Position numbers and translations under genes: made by a program
Shown: in pieces, positions 25,067 to 34,243 of the stretch
How positions within the stretch are numbered: position 1 is the stretch's first letter
Layout of the letters: each line of letters opens with the position of its first letter
Notes under the pieces: generated by a model
Databases searched by the model: none
Seen by the model: only the letters and a program-made list of their open reading frames with translations
What the model was told of the DNA's origin: nothing
Origin: Methanosarcina sp.
Lineage (GTDB): Archaea; Halobacteriota; Methanosarcinia; Methanosarcinales; Methanosarcinaceae
Length of the DNA stretch: 64,000 nucleotides
Direction of reading: 5' to 3'
NCBI RefSeq assembly: GCF_028693135.1
Contig: NZ_JAQUVZ010000001.1
Location: 221,600 to 285,599 of the forward strand

Positions 25067-27970
25067 TCAAACTGACGAAAACATTTTAGACAGGAGGAGC
25101 GCTCTTATAAGCTTCAGTTCCTCCTCCGGACAATTATCTCCCATCCTCGCCCTGAACAGGGAGGCAAGTTCAATCTCCAGTACTTCCAGTGCCGTTTTTA
25201 TTTGCTGCTGCCTTTCAGGAGGCACAAGCCCTTCAATTTTCCTGACCTTTCCGGCAAGTATAAGCCTCTCAAACTGCCTGTACACATTTTTTACGCTCAA
25301 ACTTTCGATTTCTGCAATTTCACCAATATCTAGCCCCTGTAAATAGAGCGAATACGTCTTTTCGAGAGAGGTTTTTTCAAAAAGATCAATTTCAGAAGGA
25401 TCAATTTCAGAGGGAGCCATTTCAGAAGAACCCATTTCAAGAGAGTTCACCTCAAATGAATCCATTTCAAAAGAATCTGCCTCAAGGTAGTCAGGTTTAA
25501 AAGAATCTGTTGCGAAGGTGTCTTCTTCGACAGGTCCCGTCTCAAGAGAGCCATTTTCGAAAAAATCGTCAGGGCAATTCGTCTTGGGTACATCGTCAGC
25601 CGTTTCAGGAGAATTTCCTTCAGGGACGATTTCATTAAGGTTGCCAGAAGAAGAATCTGCTTCGGGCCAATCCTGGATACTCATATCCAGATACCTTGCT
25701 CTCTTTGTGGGCAACCTGCGAACTTCAGGAGATCTTTGGCCAGGTATTTCGGGAGGTACTTTGAGAGATGAGATTTTTAATGCTTTCTCTTTACCGGCTT
25801 CCGGTGCGGGGGTTTCAATCCCGAGACCTTCGGTTTCAATTTCGAGTTCTGAAAATGCACTTTTGCGGATGGGACTCTTTGGGGCTTTCCTCTTTTTTTC
25901 AGGTTCAGTCTCGCAATCTCCGGAAGCTTCAGCTTTCTCTGCAGGAATCAAACCATAGTCATTGCAGTAATCCCTTATCTCCTTAAGGAAATCGTCTCCG
26001 TATTTCCGGAGTTTATGGTCTCCTACCCCTGTGATAGAATGAAACTCTTCAGGGTTTTGAGGGAGCTTTGTAGCCATCTCCTTCAGGCTGGTATCGGAAA
26101 AAATGATATATGGAGGAAGATTTTTCTTTAAAGCAATCTGTTTTCGGAGAGCTTTTAGCCTCTCAAAAAGAATGGGGTCATGCTCTGTCCCCGATTTTGT
26201 AAGTCTTCCGGGCTTTGCTTTTTTAAGGACCTCAGCAGCAGGAGAATATCTTTCGGCAGGAGGCTGTATAGGAAATTGTATATCATCTTCGTCTTTTCCT
26301 TTGATTTTGCCTGCGGGCGCTGGCGGAACAGAACCCTTTGGAACAGAACTCACTTTATCTCCGGGCATAAAACCCTCAGGACAGACAAGCTCAACGCTCT
26401 CCGATCCCTTCAAAATTTTCCTGCTCATGGCGTTCAGTTTCAGGAGAGGGTACTGCGCTCCGCTTACCTCAAGAAGCCCGGTGTTCAACATTTCAGAAGC
26501 AAGCGACCTCCACTGGTCCTTTGTAAATTCCTTGCCGCTGCCGTGAGCTTTCAGCTTTTCATGGCGGTTTTGCTTAATCTTTTTATTCTTTGAACCTGTG
26601 AGCACATCAATAACATAATTCGTTCCAAAACGCTGGTTCAGTTCCTGAATACAGGCAATCAGTTTCCTGGCAGCTTCTGTCCCATCAAAAGTATCTTTAG
26701 GCCTGAGGCAGGCATCACAGTTGCCGCATGACGCTGGAAACTCTTCACCGAAATATTCCATGAGAGTCTGGCGCCTGCACTTATTTCCTTCGCAGTAGGC
26801 TACCATCTGCCTCAACTGCACAAGAGAGATGTCCTTTTCTTTCTCGTTTGTTTTCTGTGCGATGAAGTACTCAATTTTAAAGCGATCTCCCCTGCTGAAA
26901 AAAAGGATGCATTCGCATGGGCTGCCGTCCCTGCCCCCTCTTCCTGTTTCCTGGTAATAACTTTCAAGATTCCGGGGAAGGTCATAGTGTATTACAAACC
27001 GGACATTGGACTTGTCAATTCCCATCCCGAAAGCGATTGTAGCCACTATTATGTCCACATCATCTTTTATGAACATATCCTGGTTTCGGGCACGTTCGGA
27101 ATCCGAAAGTCCGGCATGATAGGGAAGAGCCCTGAACCCGGCAAGATTCAGCTTTTTTGTCAGGTTTTCCACGTTGTTCCGGCTCTGGCAATAGATGATT
27201 CCGGATTCACCCCTGTGCCTGCGCAGGTAGTCAGTAATCTCTGAAAAAGTATCTTTCTTGGGCCTGACCTCGTAGTAAAGGTTGCTCCGGTTAAAGCTGG
27301 CAACGTAAGCCCCTTTTTCCTTATCAATATCAAGTCCGAGCTGAGATATGATGTCTTTTCGGACCCTGTCAGTGGCTGTAGCCGTGAGAGCAATAACCGG
27401 CACATCAGGAAAGCCGGTCTTCGGGTCTCTCAGGAGTTTCATTTTCCTGTACTCAGGCCGGAAGTCATGGCCCCACTCGGAAATACAGTGCGCCTCGTCG
27501 ATTGCAAAAAGGCTGACCTTCCCTTTCTTCAGGAACGCAAAAGTTCCTGGCATCATGAGCCTCTCGGGTGCAATATAAAGGATCTTCAGCCTGTTTTCCA
27601 GAAAAGCTGTTTTAATATCCCGGATTTCCCTCGCTCCCTGGGTACTGTTCATGCAGGCTGCTGCAATTCCATTTGCTTCAAGCCCGTCAACCTGGTCTTT
27701 CATAAGGGAAATCAAAGGAGAGACCACGACAGTGACTCCGTCCAGAAGAAGGGCAGGCAACTGGTAGCAGATGGACTTGCCCCCTCCTGTAGGCATGAGC
27801 ACGAAAACGTCTTTTTGGTCCAGGACATCCCTGATTATTTCCTCCTGCAGGGGGCGAAAAGCAGTATATCCGAAGTACTGGCGGAGTACGGAGTGCATTC
27901 TGGCAGACATCAATACCCTGGACTCAAGCTCATTTTTACTATCTCTCAATACTTCGTAATCAATGCCCAT
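25067..27970 (-). CDS. recQ: ATP-dependent DNA helicase RecQ, long form
   Basis: 3'-5' superfamily 2 helicase in recombination and repair, 967 residues, longer than bacterial RecQ (about 610). Order: helicase core with Walker A MPTGGGKSICYQ, DEAHCISEWGHDFRPEY, TATAT, and QETGRGGRDG; zinc site CEGNKC/CGNCDAC near 400; winged helix; HRDC domain (about 610-690, ITGVGDHKLRKYGDDFL); a long acidic low-complexity segment with 'DSFEMDSFEVNSLEM'-like repeats (about 800-860); and a C-terminal helix-turn-helix domain (YLQGLDIGEIAEIESLSVKN). GGGATGA precedes the start. A broken copy of its zinc region lies 3 kb downstream. Confidence 0.93.
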   Translation of the reverse strand: MGIDYEVLRDSKNELESRVLMSARMHSVLRQYFGYTAFRPLQEEIIRDVLDQKDVFVLMPTGGGKSICYQLPALLLDGVTVVVSPLISLMKDQVDGLEANGIAAACMNSTQGAREIRDIKTAFLENRLKILYIAPERLMMPGTFAFLKKGKVSLFAIDEAHCISEWGHDFRPEYRKMKLLRDPKTGFPDVPVIALTATATDRVRKDIISQLGLDIDKEKGAYVASFNRSNLYYEVRPKKDTFSEITDYLRRHRGESGIIYCQSRNNVENLTKKLNLAGFRALPYHAGLSDSERARNQDMFIKDDVDIIVATIAFGMGIDKSNVRFVIHYDLPRNLESYYQETGRGGRDGSPCECILFFSRGDRFKIEYFIAQKTNEKEKDISLVQLRQMVAYCEGNKCRRQTLMEYFGEEFPASCGNCDACLRPKDTFDGTEAARKLIACIQELNQRFGTNYVIDVLTGSKNKKIKQNRHEKLKAHGSGKEFTKDQWRSLASEMLNTGLLEVSGAQYPLLKLNAMSRKILKGSESVELVCPEGFMPGDKVSSVPKGSVPPAPAGKIKGKDEDDIQFPIQPPAERYSPAAEVLKKAKPGRLTKSGTEHDPILFERLKALRKQIALKKNLPPYIIFSDTSLKEMATKLPQNPEEFHSITGVGDHKLRKYGDDFLKEIRDYCNDYGLIPAEKAEASGDCETEPEKKRKAPKSPIRKSAFSELEIETEGLGIETPAPEAGKEKALKISSLKVPPEIPGQRSPEVRRLPTKRARYLDMSIQDWPEADSSSGNLNEIVPEGNSPETADDVPKTNCPDDFFENGSLETGPVEEDTFATDSFKPDYLEADSFEMDSFEVNSLEMGSSEMAPSEIDPSEIDLFEKTSLEKTYSLYLQGLDIGEIAEIESLSVKNVYRQFERLILAGKVRKIEGLVPPERQQQIKTALEVLEIELASLFRARMGDNCPEEELKLIRALLLSKMFSSV

Positions 27971-28366
27971 TATCTCATCCCTGAGTTTGCCGAACTCGTA
28001 CCATGCCAGAATATAAAGTTCCGGGTAGATCTTTGAAAGTCAACGTATTCTTTGAAAGTCAACGTATATATGAAATAGATATCCCATGAAATCAATTTAC
28101 ACCACTTGCACAATAGCTATACTTAGTTGTGAAGCAGCAACGCTGTGGTGTTTTGGGTTCATCTTATTTAAGTTGAAGGTATGCAGGTTGAAAGTATTTA
28201 CATCCGGATATTCAAAAAATGTATTCATTCGATTTCAAAAAACGAGAGATAAATTTCGTTTTAAAAACATGGAGAAATAAAAATTCAGAGCTGATTTACT
28301 GAGATAATTCGGAACAATACTTCAGAAAGAAATTTATGTGATGATTGCGTTTAACATTGTGTATAA

Positions 28367-28653
28367 ATTAATTGTGTTGAGTGGAGACCTCATATTTGGA
28401 ACGGGAAACTCTGGAATTGCAGTCCGGAAGATAACCAGGAAAACTGCAGGTTAAGTGACGTTCATCCCGGAGTTTACCAGGGTTATTCCCTGAACATGAA
28501 GGTTATTCCCTGAACATAAAGAGTACTCATGCTCCCGGTACCGTGACCTTTGAAATTCCGTACTGGAGAGCAAACCCTCACATAAACATAACGATGATGG
28601 TGCCTTTTCTTCATGAGATGATAGGACTTAGGAAGAAAAGACGAGGCCGCTAA
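28367..28653 (+). pseudogene. Decayed gene with a 20-bp frameshifting duplication
   Basis: Two frames join into a plausible protein end: first ending GVYQGYSLN, then KSTHAPGTVTFEIPYWRANP and HINITMMVPFLHEMIGL, with basic tail RKKRRGR. The break is a tandem duplication of GGTTATTCCCTGAACATGAA (28481-28500 and 28501-28520), 20 bp, which shifts the frame. Removing one copy restores a continuous frame from 28367 to the stop. No family is recognised. Confidence 0.55.
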
Positions 28654-28662
28654 CGCGGAAAA

Positions 28663-28820
28663 GCAAATGTGGAAGTAAAGAAAGGGGGGAATGGAGCGAA
28701 TACCATAACCTCTAAAATCAGGCATCCTCAGCGCCTGGGAAGTCAATGCCTGATAAGAGGTGAAAGAATTAGGGGGAAGAAATATGGCCGCACATGTCAA
28801 TCTTTACTTCCAACATTTGC
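28663..28820. ncRNA. Nested inverted-repeat element (RNA or MITE-like)
   Basis: The outer arms GCAAATGTGGAAGTAAAGA (28663-28681) and TCTTTACTTCCAACATTTGC (28801-28820) pair with a single bulge. Inside, CCTCTAAAATCAGGCA (28709-28724) pairs with TGCCTGATAAGAGG (28747-28760). There is no convincing reading frame. It is either a structured RNA or a small inverted-repeat element. The remaining 28821-29106 shows nothing I can name. Confidence 0.45.
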
Positions 28821-29106
28821 AAAATACCTTTTTTTTAACTACTGGCTTTTAATATTCGACTGTCAGTTGATATTCAGCCGATTTATATCTACCGAGTTTA
28901 TACTCAGGGATCATATCATCCAACCTCAATTCCCAGTTAACCTGGTATCCACCTGCCTTCAGGTATATGGTTATCCGGGAACAAACAAAAATGAAATGTT
29001 CAAAGAAATTGATCTATAAAACTTCATCTTAAAAATCCGGACAAAAATCCCGCTAAAAGTCCCCTCTAAAAACAAGAAGAGATCTTTCATCCGACACTGT
29101 TTATGA

Positions 29107-29202
29107 TTAGCCAGCAATTACCAGAAGGAAAATAAACGTCACTCCAAGCATCAGTATAAACATCAGAACCTTCCATAACTTTAACGCTTTTTCTGTACTC
29201 AA
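29107..29202 (-). CDS. 31-residue single-helix membrane protein
   Basis: A short frame from TTG 29202: STEKALKLWKVLMFILMLGV, then a hydrophobic run ending LLVIAG and stop. It has a charged start, one membrane helix and nothing else. GGGGAG lies about 8-9 nt upstream of the TTG and a TATA-like box sits 35-45 bp upstream, so it looks like a real small gene. Function unknown. Confidence 0.5.
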   Translation of the reverse strand: MSTEKALKLWKVLMFILMLGVTFIFLLVIAG

Positions 29203-29235
29203 ACTTCCAACTCCCCTGTTCTTAATTTGAGATGT

Positions 29236-29248
29236 ACTGATATATAAA
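29236..29248 (-). promoter_or_regulatory. TATA box of the small membrane protein gene
   Basis: On the minus strand GCATTTATATATC lies about 35-45 bp before the TTG start, the usual distance for an archaeal promoter with a short leader. Confidence 0.45.
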
Positions 29249-29379
29249 TGCAAGAACAAATATTCCTGAACATGAGTATTTCATATCGGTTTATTTAGGA
29301 TATCCCCGATTTTGATATTAAGCCACCCTATTTTTAGACTGAACATTCCCTGAAGAGAAACTCAGAAAGGGATTCAAGC

Positions 29380-29851
29380 GTCAACTACCCACAAATAAAT
29401 TGGCAGGCATGTAATAGTGTCTAAGTTGACCAGATCACCGATTGGAGTTAACAAAATCGGTAAACGATAGGAAAGAAATAGTTACCCTTGAATGTCGCCT
29501 CAGTTTAAGGCTCTAAGGATGCCGGTTAAAAGCCCTAAAGGGTTGTGGGCGGTGCTTGCATCGTTAAACCTTTCCATATCAGATCGAGAGGAGGTCGGAT
29601 TCCGGAATTGACTGGTTCCAGCTACGCTGTAACACTCCAACTTCACGAAGTTGGAGTCCTTCCATCTACGCTGTAACACTCCAACTTCACGAAGTTGGAG
29701 TCCACAATCGGGATACGCATTACTCTACGAAAGTAGAGGGGAGCTTCTTTTTAGCTCCCACCCAACTTATTGCTATTTAAATGAGGGATGAAAGCAGGTA
29801 CGGGGATGTTGACGCATTCCTCCCATGTCTAAAGACACGGGTATCCTGCAT
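29380..29851 (+). mobile_element. IS200/IS605-like element without transposase, copy A
   Basis: Left tip GTCAACT; right end with the hairpin CCCATGTC/GACACGGG (29822-29841) and ATCCTGC. No protein gene lies inside. The interior is highly similar to copy B at 31465, especially 29490-29720. It contains two identical 10-bp hairpins (ACTCCAACTT/AAGTTGGAGT at 29634-29657 and 29678-29701), CTCTAC-GAAA-GTAGAG (29723-29738) and GGGAGCT/AGCTCCC (29739-29759). Comparison with copy B shows paired changes in helices, as expected for a structured RNA. Its left hairpin is degraded. Confidence 0.75.
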
Positions 29852-29943
29852 ATCTTACCATGAAAAACTTAAAGATCAAGACTTTTATTTTACCCCCTCT
29901 TAATAAATTATATTAAGTAGTTGTCAGTTCGATACTATCAAGG

Positions 29944-31236
29944 ATGCCTGAAGGGGAAAATAAAGAGTTCAGACCTGCTTCTGGAAGAAAATATAGCGGG
30001 ACGTTGCGCATTCTTGGTAATGAAGAAAATACTGGAGAAGGGCTCCTGTTTCTTGGAAACTATATGGCACTTGACCATTCGAGGGGAGCAGCCGTTTATC
30101 TGGATGCCCTTAAACCTCATGCTGTTTTGATCTGCGGAAAAAGAGGATACGGGAAGTCCTATACGATGGGGTGCATGCTGGAAGAACTTGCCTTTCTCCC
30201 TCCTGCCATCAAGGAAAAACTTGCGTCCCTTATCGTCGATACCATGGGAATTTTCTGGACAATGAGTTATCCGAATGCTTCCGAGGCAGGAAGGCTAAAA
30301 AGCTGGGACCTTGCCCCCACGGGACTCGATACCGAGGTTTTCGTGCCGGCAGGGAAGGTCGAAGCCTATAAGACGCGAAACATAGAGGTAAAGCCTTTTT
30401 CGATTTCAATCCGGGAGCTCTCCGGAAGCCAGTGGTGCAGGCTCCTCAAGATTGAAGAGGTTTCTCCTCTTGGAATTATGCTCGTGAGGACTATTGAATC
30501 CCTCCGGGAAAGAAGCGAACCTTATTCTTTTGAAGACGTTATCAGCGAGATATTTCTGGATACGCGTTCGGATTCAGCATCTAAAGGAGCTGCTGAAAAC
30601 TATTTCAGGGCTGTGAAGTCGTGGGGTCTGTTTTCAAAGGAAGGGACGCCTCTATCAGAACTAATATCAGGGGGCAGGACAACAGTCCTTGATATAAGCG
30701 CCCTTGAAAATGAAAACGTTTGCGCTGCGGCAGTATCAATTCTTGCAGGCAGGCTTTATGCAGAGAGGCTTGAGTCAAGAAGAGCCTATGAAAAAAAGCA
30801 GATGGGGGAAAAGCAGGAAGGAAAAGAGTTCCCCATGGTCTGGTTTTTCATAGATGAGGCTCATATCTTCGTTCCCGTGGGGAAAGAAAGCCTCGCTTCG
30901 GAAGTGCTTATTAACCGCTGCCTCAGGCAGGGCAGGCAGCCCGGTCTCTCCCTGGTACTGGCGACCCAGAGACCTGCAAGCCTTCACCCTGATGTTGTCT
31001 CGCAGAGCGACCTTCTAATCTGCCACCGCCTCACCTCAAGTGACGATATCCTTGCCCTTGAAACATCGCGGCCTCTTTATATGCAGGAAAGCCTCAGGGC
31101 ATACATGAAGAAAATGGGGAGTGAAAGGGGAGCTGCATTGATAGTAGATGATCACTCAGAATCGGTCCATATGGTGCGCATCCGCCCGAGAAAGAGCTGG
31201 CACGGAGGAGGAGAGCCAAGTGCTCTTGAGCCCTGA
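29944..31236 (+). CDS. HerA-like (DUF87) hexameric ATPase
   Basis: 430 residues, FtsK/HerA superfamily DNA-pumping type. Walker A is in LICGKRGYGKSYTMG, Walker B is WFFIDEAHIFVP, a sensor region is LVLATQRPASLHPDVVSQSD, and an arginine-finger-like RCLRQGRQPG precedes it. The N-terminal beta-barrel (HAS-barrel region) is short. No nurA is adjacent. A TATA-like TAATAAATTATATTAAG (29901-29917) lies about 27-43 bp before the ATG and no Shine-Dalgarno is present, so the message is nearly leaderless. The gene is flanked by two direct copies of the IS605-like element. Confidence 0.88.
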   Translation: MPEGENKEFRPASGRKYSGTLRILGNEENTGEGLLFLGNYMALDHSRGAAVYLDALKPHAVLICGKRGYGKSYTMGCMLEELAFLPPAIKEKLASLIVDTMGIFWTMSYPNASEAGRLKSWDLAPTGLDTEVFVPAGKVEAYKTRNIEVKPFSISIRELSGSQWCRLLKIEEVSPLGIMLVRTIESLRERSEPYSFEDVISEIFLDTRSDSASKGAAENYFRAVKSWGLFSKEGTPLSELISGGRTTVLDISALENENVCAAAVSILAGRLYAERLESRRAYEKKQMGEKQEGKEFPMVWFFIDEAHIFVPVGKESLASEVLINRCLRQGRQPGLSLVLATQRPASLHPDVVSQSDLLICHRLTSSDDILALETSRPLYMQESLRAYMKKMGSERGAALIVDDHSESVHMVRIRPRKSWHGGGEPSALEP

Positions 31237-31464
31237 AGAGAGGAAAAAGAAGAAACAACATCATAAGAGATATCATAAGAAATTTTATAGAGTGGTCAAG
31301 CAAATTAGGTGGCAAAAAAAGCGTGAATTGTTAACCATATTTATAACCTGTCAGAAAATAATTTAAATATTACCTGTGATACTTCAACCCTGTTAGTTTA
31401 GCTGAGTTACAGGCTGTGAACATTTTATCAGCAGCTTTTAATTACAGCAAATTACGGTGATTTC
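31237..31464. other. Intergenic, no gene seen
   Basis: Between the HerA-like gene and element copy B no gene is supported; the sequence is AT-rich. Confidence 0.4.
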
Positions 31465-31946
31465 GTCAACTGCCCCTGAGCTAAAGACTCAGGGGCTTGT
31501 CTAACAAGCCCTGGTTGACCAGATCCCCGATTTGGAGCAACGGAAAATCGGGAACCGATAGGAAAGAATACATAGTTACCCTGAAATGCCGCCTCAGTTT
31601 CAGGCTCTAAGGATGCCGGTTAAACAGTCCTGAGAGGTAGGGACAGTGCTTGCATCGTTAAACCTTTCCATATCAGATCGAGAGGAGGTCGGATTCCTTG
31701 ATTGACTGGTTCCAGCTACGCTGTAACACTCCAACTTCACGAAGTTGGAGTACTTCCATCTACGCTGTAACACTCCAACTTCACGAAGTTGGAGTCCACA
31801 ATCGGGATACGCATGACCCTACGTATGTAGGTGGAGGGTGATTTATTCGCCCTCGTTACATTAATAAAAAACTAATTCAATAGAGCAGGATGTGGAAGGT
31901 GACGTATTCCTCCCCTGAGCTAAAGACTCAGGGGTTTCCTGCTGAG
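31465..31946 (+). mobile_element. IS200/IS605-like element without transposase, copy B
   Basis: Both ends carry the same hairpin, CCCCTGAG-loop-CTCAGGGG, at 31473-31495 and 31912-31934, preceded by GTCAACTG on the left and followed by TTTCCTGCTGAG on the right. There is no reading frame inside. The interior repeats copy A and folds into several hairpins: CCCGATTT/AAATCGGG (31526-31552), GTCC/GGAC (31627-31644), two ACTCCAACTT hairpins, CCTAC/GTAGG (31818-31831) and GAGGGTGA/TCGCCCTC (31834-31854). The right end stops 5 nt before the leuD start codon. Confidence 0.8.
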
Positions 31947-31951
31947 GGTTT

Positions 31952-32440
31952 ATGAAAGGAAGAGCCTGGAAATTCGGAAATGACGTGGATACGGATGCAG
32001 TAATTCCCGGAAGGTACCTGATTTTCAATACCCCGGAAGAGCTGGCGAAGTATACATTTGAAGGCGTACGCCCTGATTTTGCAAGAAATGTTCATGAAAA
32101 TGACATCGTGGTCGCTGGAAGCAATTTCGGCTGCGGATCCTCGCGCGAACACGCACCTCTTGCCCTTAAAGGGTCAAAGGTATCCTGTGTGATCGCAAAG
32201 TCTTTTGCAAGGATCTTTTTCAGGAATGCGATCAATATCGGAGTCCCTGTCCTTGAATGCCCGGACACGGACAGGATCGATGACGGAGATGAACTTGAAG
32301 TAGACCTTGCAACAGGGGTCATTCAAAACAAAACGAAAGGAGAGACCTACCAGGCAACCCCCCTCCCGGATTTCGTCCGCGAGATCGTGGATGCGGGAGG
32401 GCTTATAGAGTATGCCCGGAAACTGGTCTCTGAGCAATGA
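31952..32440 (+). CDS. leuD: 3-isopropylmalate dehydratase (aconitase family) small subunit
   Basis: Small, swivelling subunit of a two-subunit archaeal isopropylmalate/homoaconitase-type dehydratase, 162 residues, normal length. Motifs: [34 protein letters not shown] and [17 protein letters not shown]. The specificity loop after the first motif reads YLIF, closer to leucine-pathway enzymes (YLV-type) than to the YLRT of homoaconitases; this is a weak argument. The large subunit is not in the window. leuB follows 95 bp downstream. An IS605-like right end lies directly before the start. Confidence 0.9.
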   Translation: MKGRAWKFGNDVDTDAVIPGRYLIFNTPEELAKYTFEGVRPDFARNVHENDIVVAGSNFGCGSSREHAPLALKGSKVSCVIAKSFARIFFRNAINIGVPVLECPDTDRIDDGDELEVDLATGVIQNKTKGETYQATPLPDFVREIVDAGGLIEYARKLVSEQ

Positions 32441-32535
32441 AAAACAGGAAACCTGTCCAGAGACAGCCCTGACCCACGTTTGACATCTCGCATTAAAAAG
32501 GCAGTTTTGCCTGTAAATTTGAAAGGAGCACAAAC

Positions 32536-33663
32536 ATGACGCAGTATAAGATTCCGGTCCTCCCCGGCGACGGGATAGGCCCAGAAATCCTCGCCGAAGG
32601 CAGAAAAGTAATTGACGCCGCAGGCGAGAGATTTGGTTTTGATGTAGAATGGATTGAATACCCGCATGGAGCAGATCACTACCTGGAAACAGGAGAACTG
32701 ATTTCGGAAGAAACCTTAAAGGAATTGTCCGGCTACCCTGCCATTTACCTTGGCTCCATCGGAGACCCGAGGATTGCCCCCGGGGTTCTTGAAAAGGGAA
32801 TCTTATTAACTGCGCGCTTTTACTTTGACCAGTACATCAACCTGCGCCCGATAAAACTCCTCGAAGGAGTCTGGACCCCGATCAAGGAAAAGACCTCAAA
32901 AGACATCGACTTTGTCGTGGTCAGAGAAAACACCGAGGACTTTTACGTAGGAATCGGTGGCAGGGCAAAAAAAGGAGAGAGTAAAGACCTCCTTGAAGTC
33001 AAAAGGACACTCTACTCCGCAAAATTCGGCCTTGACATCGAGACTGACAGCGAAGAAATTGGGTACCAGATCGGCCTAATCTCCAAAGAAGGTACAAAAA
33101 GAGTTATCGAGTACGCCTTCGACCTTGCCGAAAACCAGAAAAAACACGTCTCATCTGTTGATAAGGCAAACGTTCTTTCCGACATATACGGCTTATGGAG
33201 AGAAGAGTTCAGCGCAGTTGCTGAAAAGCACCCCGGCGTTACCACGGACTTCAACTTCGTTGACGCCATTACAATGTGGTTTGTGAAAAACCCTGAATGG
33301 TTCGATGTAGTCGTAACCCCGAACATGTTCGGAGACATCATCACCGACCTCGGTGCCATGATCCAGGGCGGCCTCGGCCTTGCCCCGGGCGGAAACATCA
33401 ACCCGAACGGGACAAGCATGTTTGAGCCAATCCACGGTTCAGCCCCGAAATACAAAGGCCTGAACAAAGTCAACCCGATTGCCACAATCTGGGCAGGCGC
33501 AATGCTCATAGAACAGCTCGGAGAAAAAGAAGCTGCAGATAATATAGTCAGTGCAATCCAGAGAAATATCCTGGACAGCAAAGTAAAGACCTACGACATG
33601 GGCGGTAAGAGCACCACCTCCGATGTCGGAGACGACATTGCAAGGATAATAAAGGGAGAATAA
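32536..33663 (+). CDS. leuB: 3-isopropylmalate dehydrogenase family protein
   Basis: NAD(P)-dependent beta-hydroxyacid oxidative decarboxylase, 375 residues. Motifs: [32 protein letters not shown] (substrate loop), and [21 protein letters not shown] with metal-binding Asp, then [10 protein letters not shown]. Next to leuD the most likely reaction is isopropylmalate to 2-oxoisocaproate in leucine synthesis; isohomocitrate (coenzyme B pathway) is the alternative. AAAGGAG precedes the ATG. The gene is clearly intact. Confidence 0.9.
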   Translation: MTQYKIPVLPGDGIGPEILAEGRKVIDAAGERFGFDVEWIEYPHGADHYLETGELISEETLKELSGYPAIYLGSIGDPRIAPGVLEKGILLTARFYFDQYINLRPIKLLEGVWTPIKEKTSKDIDFVVVRENTEDFYVGIGGRAKKGESKDLLEVKRTLYSAKFGLDIETDSEEIGYQIGLISKEGTKRVIEYAFDLAENQKKHVSSVDKANVLSDIYGLWREEFSAVAEKHPGVTTDFNFVDAITMWFVKNPEWFDVVVTPNMFGDIITDLGAMIQGGLGLAPGGNINPNGTSMFEPIHGSAPKYKGLNKVNPIATIWAGAMLIEQLGEKEAADNIVSAIQRNILDSKVKTYDMGGKSTTSDVGDDIARIIKGE

Positions 33664-33788
33664 TTCAAATCTCCCTCTTTACATTTTCTTTTAAAAATAT
33701 TAACGCAGAATTGCCGGAATTTTCCGACTCTTTTTTGAGAATCAGAACTATTTTTGATCAAATTTATATCCTGTATCGGAGATAAGAA

Positions 33789-33836
33789 TAAAATTAGTTT
33801 TAAAATTAGTTTTAAAATTAATTTTAAAATTAGGTT
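33789..33836. repeat. 12-bp tandem repeat
   Basis: TAAAATTAGTTT is repeated four times with small changes, directly before the DUF190 gene and probably within its promoter or leader. Confidence 0.85.
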
Positions 33837-33867
33837 TTTCAAAAGATACACACTTGAGGTTTTAACA

Positions 33868-34173
33868 ATGTCATCCGTACTTCTCCGCATCTATCTGAAA
33901 CAAAACTCAACCTACCACGGCAAATCCATCCACGAAGCAGTCCTCGAACTTTTGCGTGATTCCGGCATCAGCGGCGCAACCCTGCTCAGAGGAATTGAAG
34001 GTTACGGGACGGACGGAAAGATCCATACCCTGAAGATCCTGGAGCTGAGCAATGGCCTTCCAGTAGTTGTGGAAACAGTTGACAGAGAAGAAAAAATCCG
34101 AGCTCTGGTTCCAAAGCTGCGAGAAATTGTAGGAAAAGAGCTTATGACAATGCAGGCAGTGGAGATTCTTTAA
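33868..34173 (+). CDS. DUF190 family (PII-like fold) protein
   Basis: 101 residues, cytosolic. SSVLLRIYLKQNSTYHGKSI HEAVLE, GATLLRGIEGYGTDGKIHT and PVVVETVDREEKIRALVPKL are typical of DUF190, a PII/CutA-like trimeric fold of unknown function often found near fluoride or cation channels. No such channel gene is adjacent here. ATG 33868 follows GAGG by 9 nt; the open frame upstream is only the 12-bp repeat translated. Confidence 0.88.
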   Translation: MSSVLLRIYLKQNSTYHGKSIHEAVLELLRDSGISGATLLRGIEGYGTDGKIHTLKILELSNGLPVVVETVDREEKIRALVPKLREIVGKELMTMQAVEIL

Positions 34174-34243
34174 ACAGATGAGGCCGATTTCAAGCCAGAA
34201 AAAATTGAAACACAATTATTTCCATTTTTCCAACCGCAGTTCA

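Noticed and set aside
28086..28280. 64-codon plus-strand frame after recQ
   Set aside because: No ribosome site and a random-looking basic translation.
29380..31946. Reading the hairpin-rich elements as tRNA clusters or rRNA fragments
   Set aside because: No tRNA consensus; the shared ends and lack of conserved RNA-gene motifs point to mobile elements.
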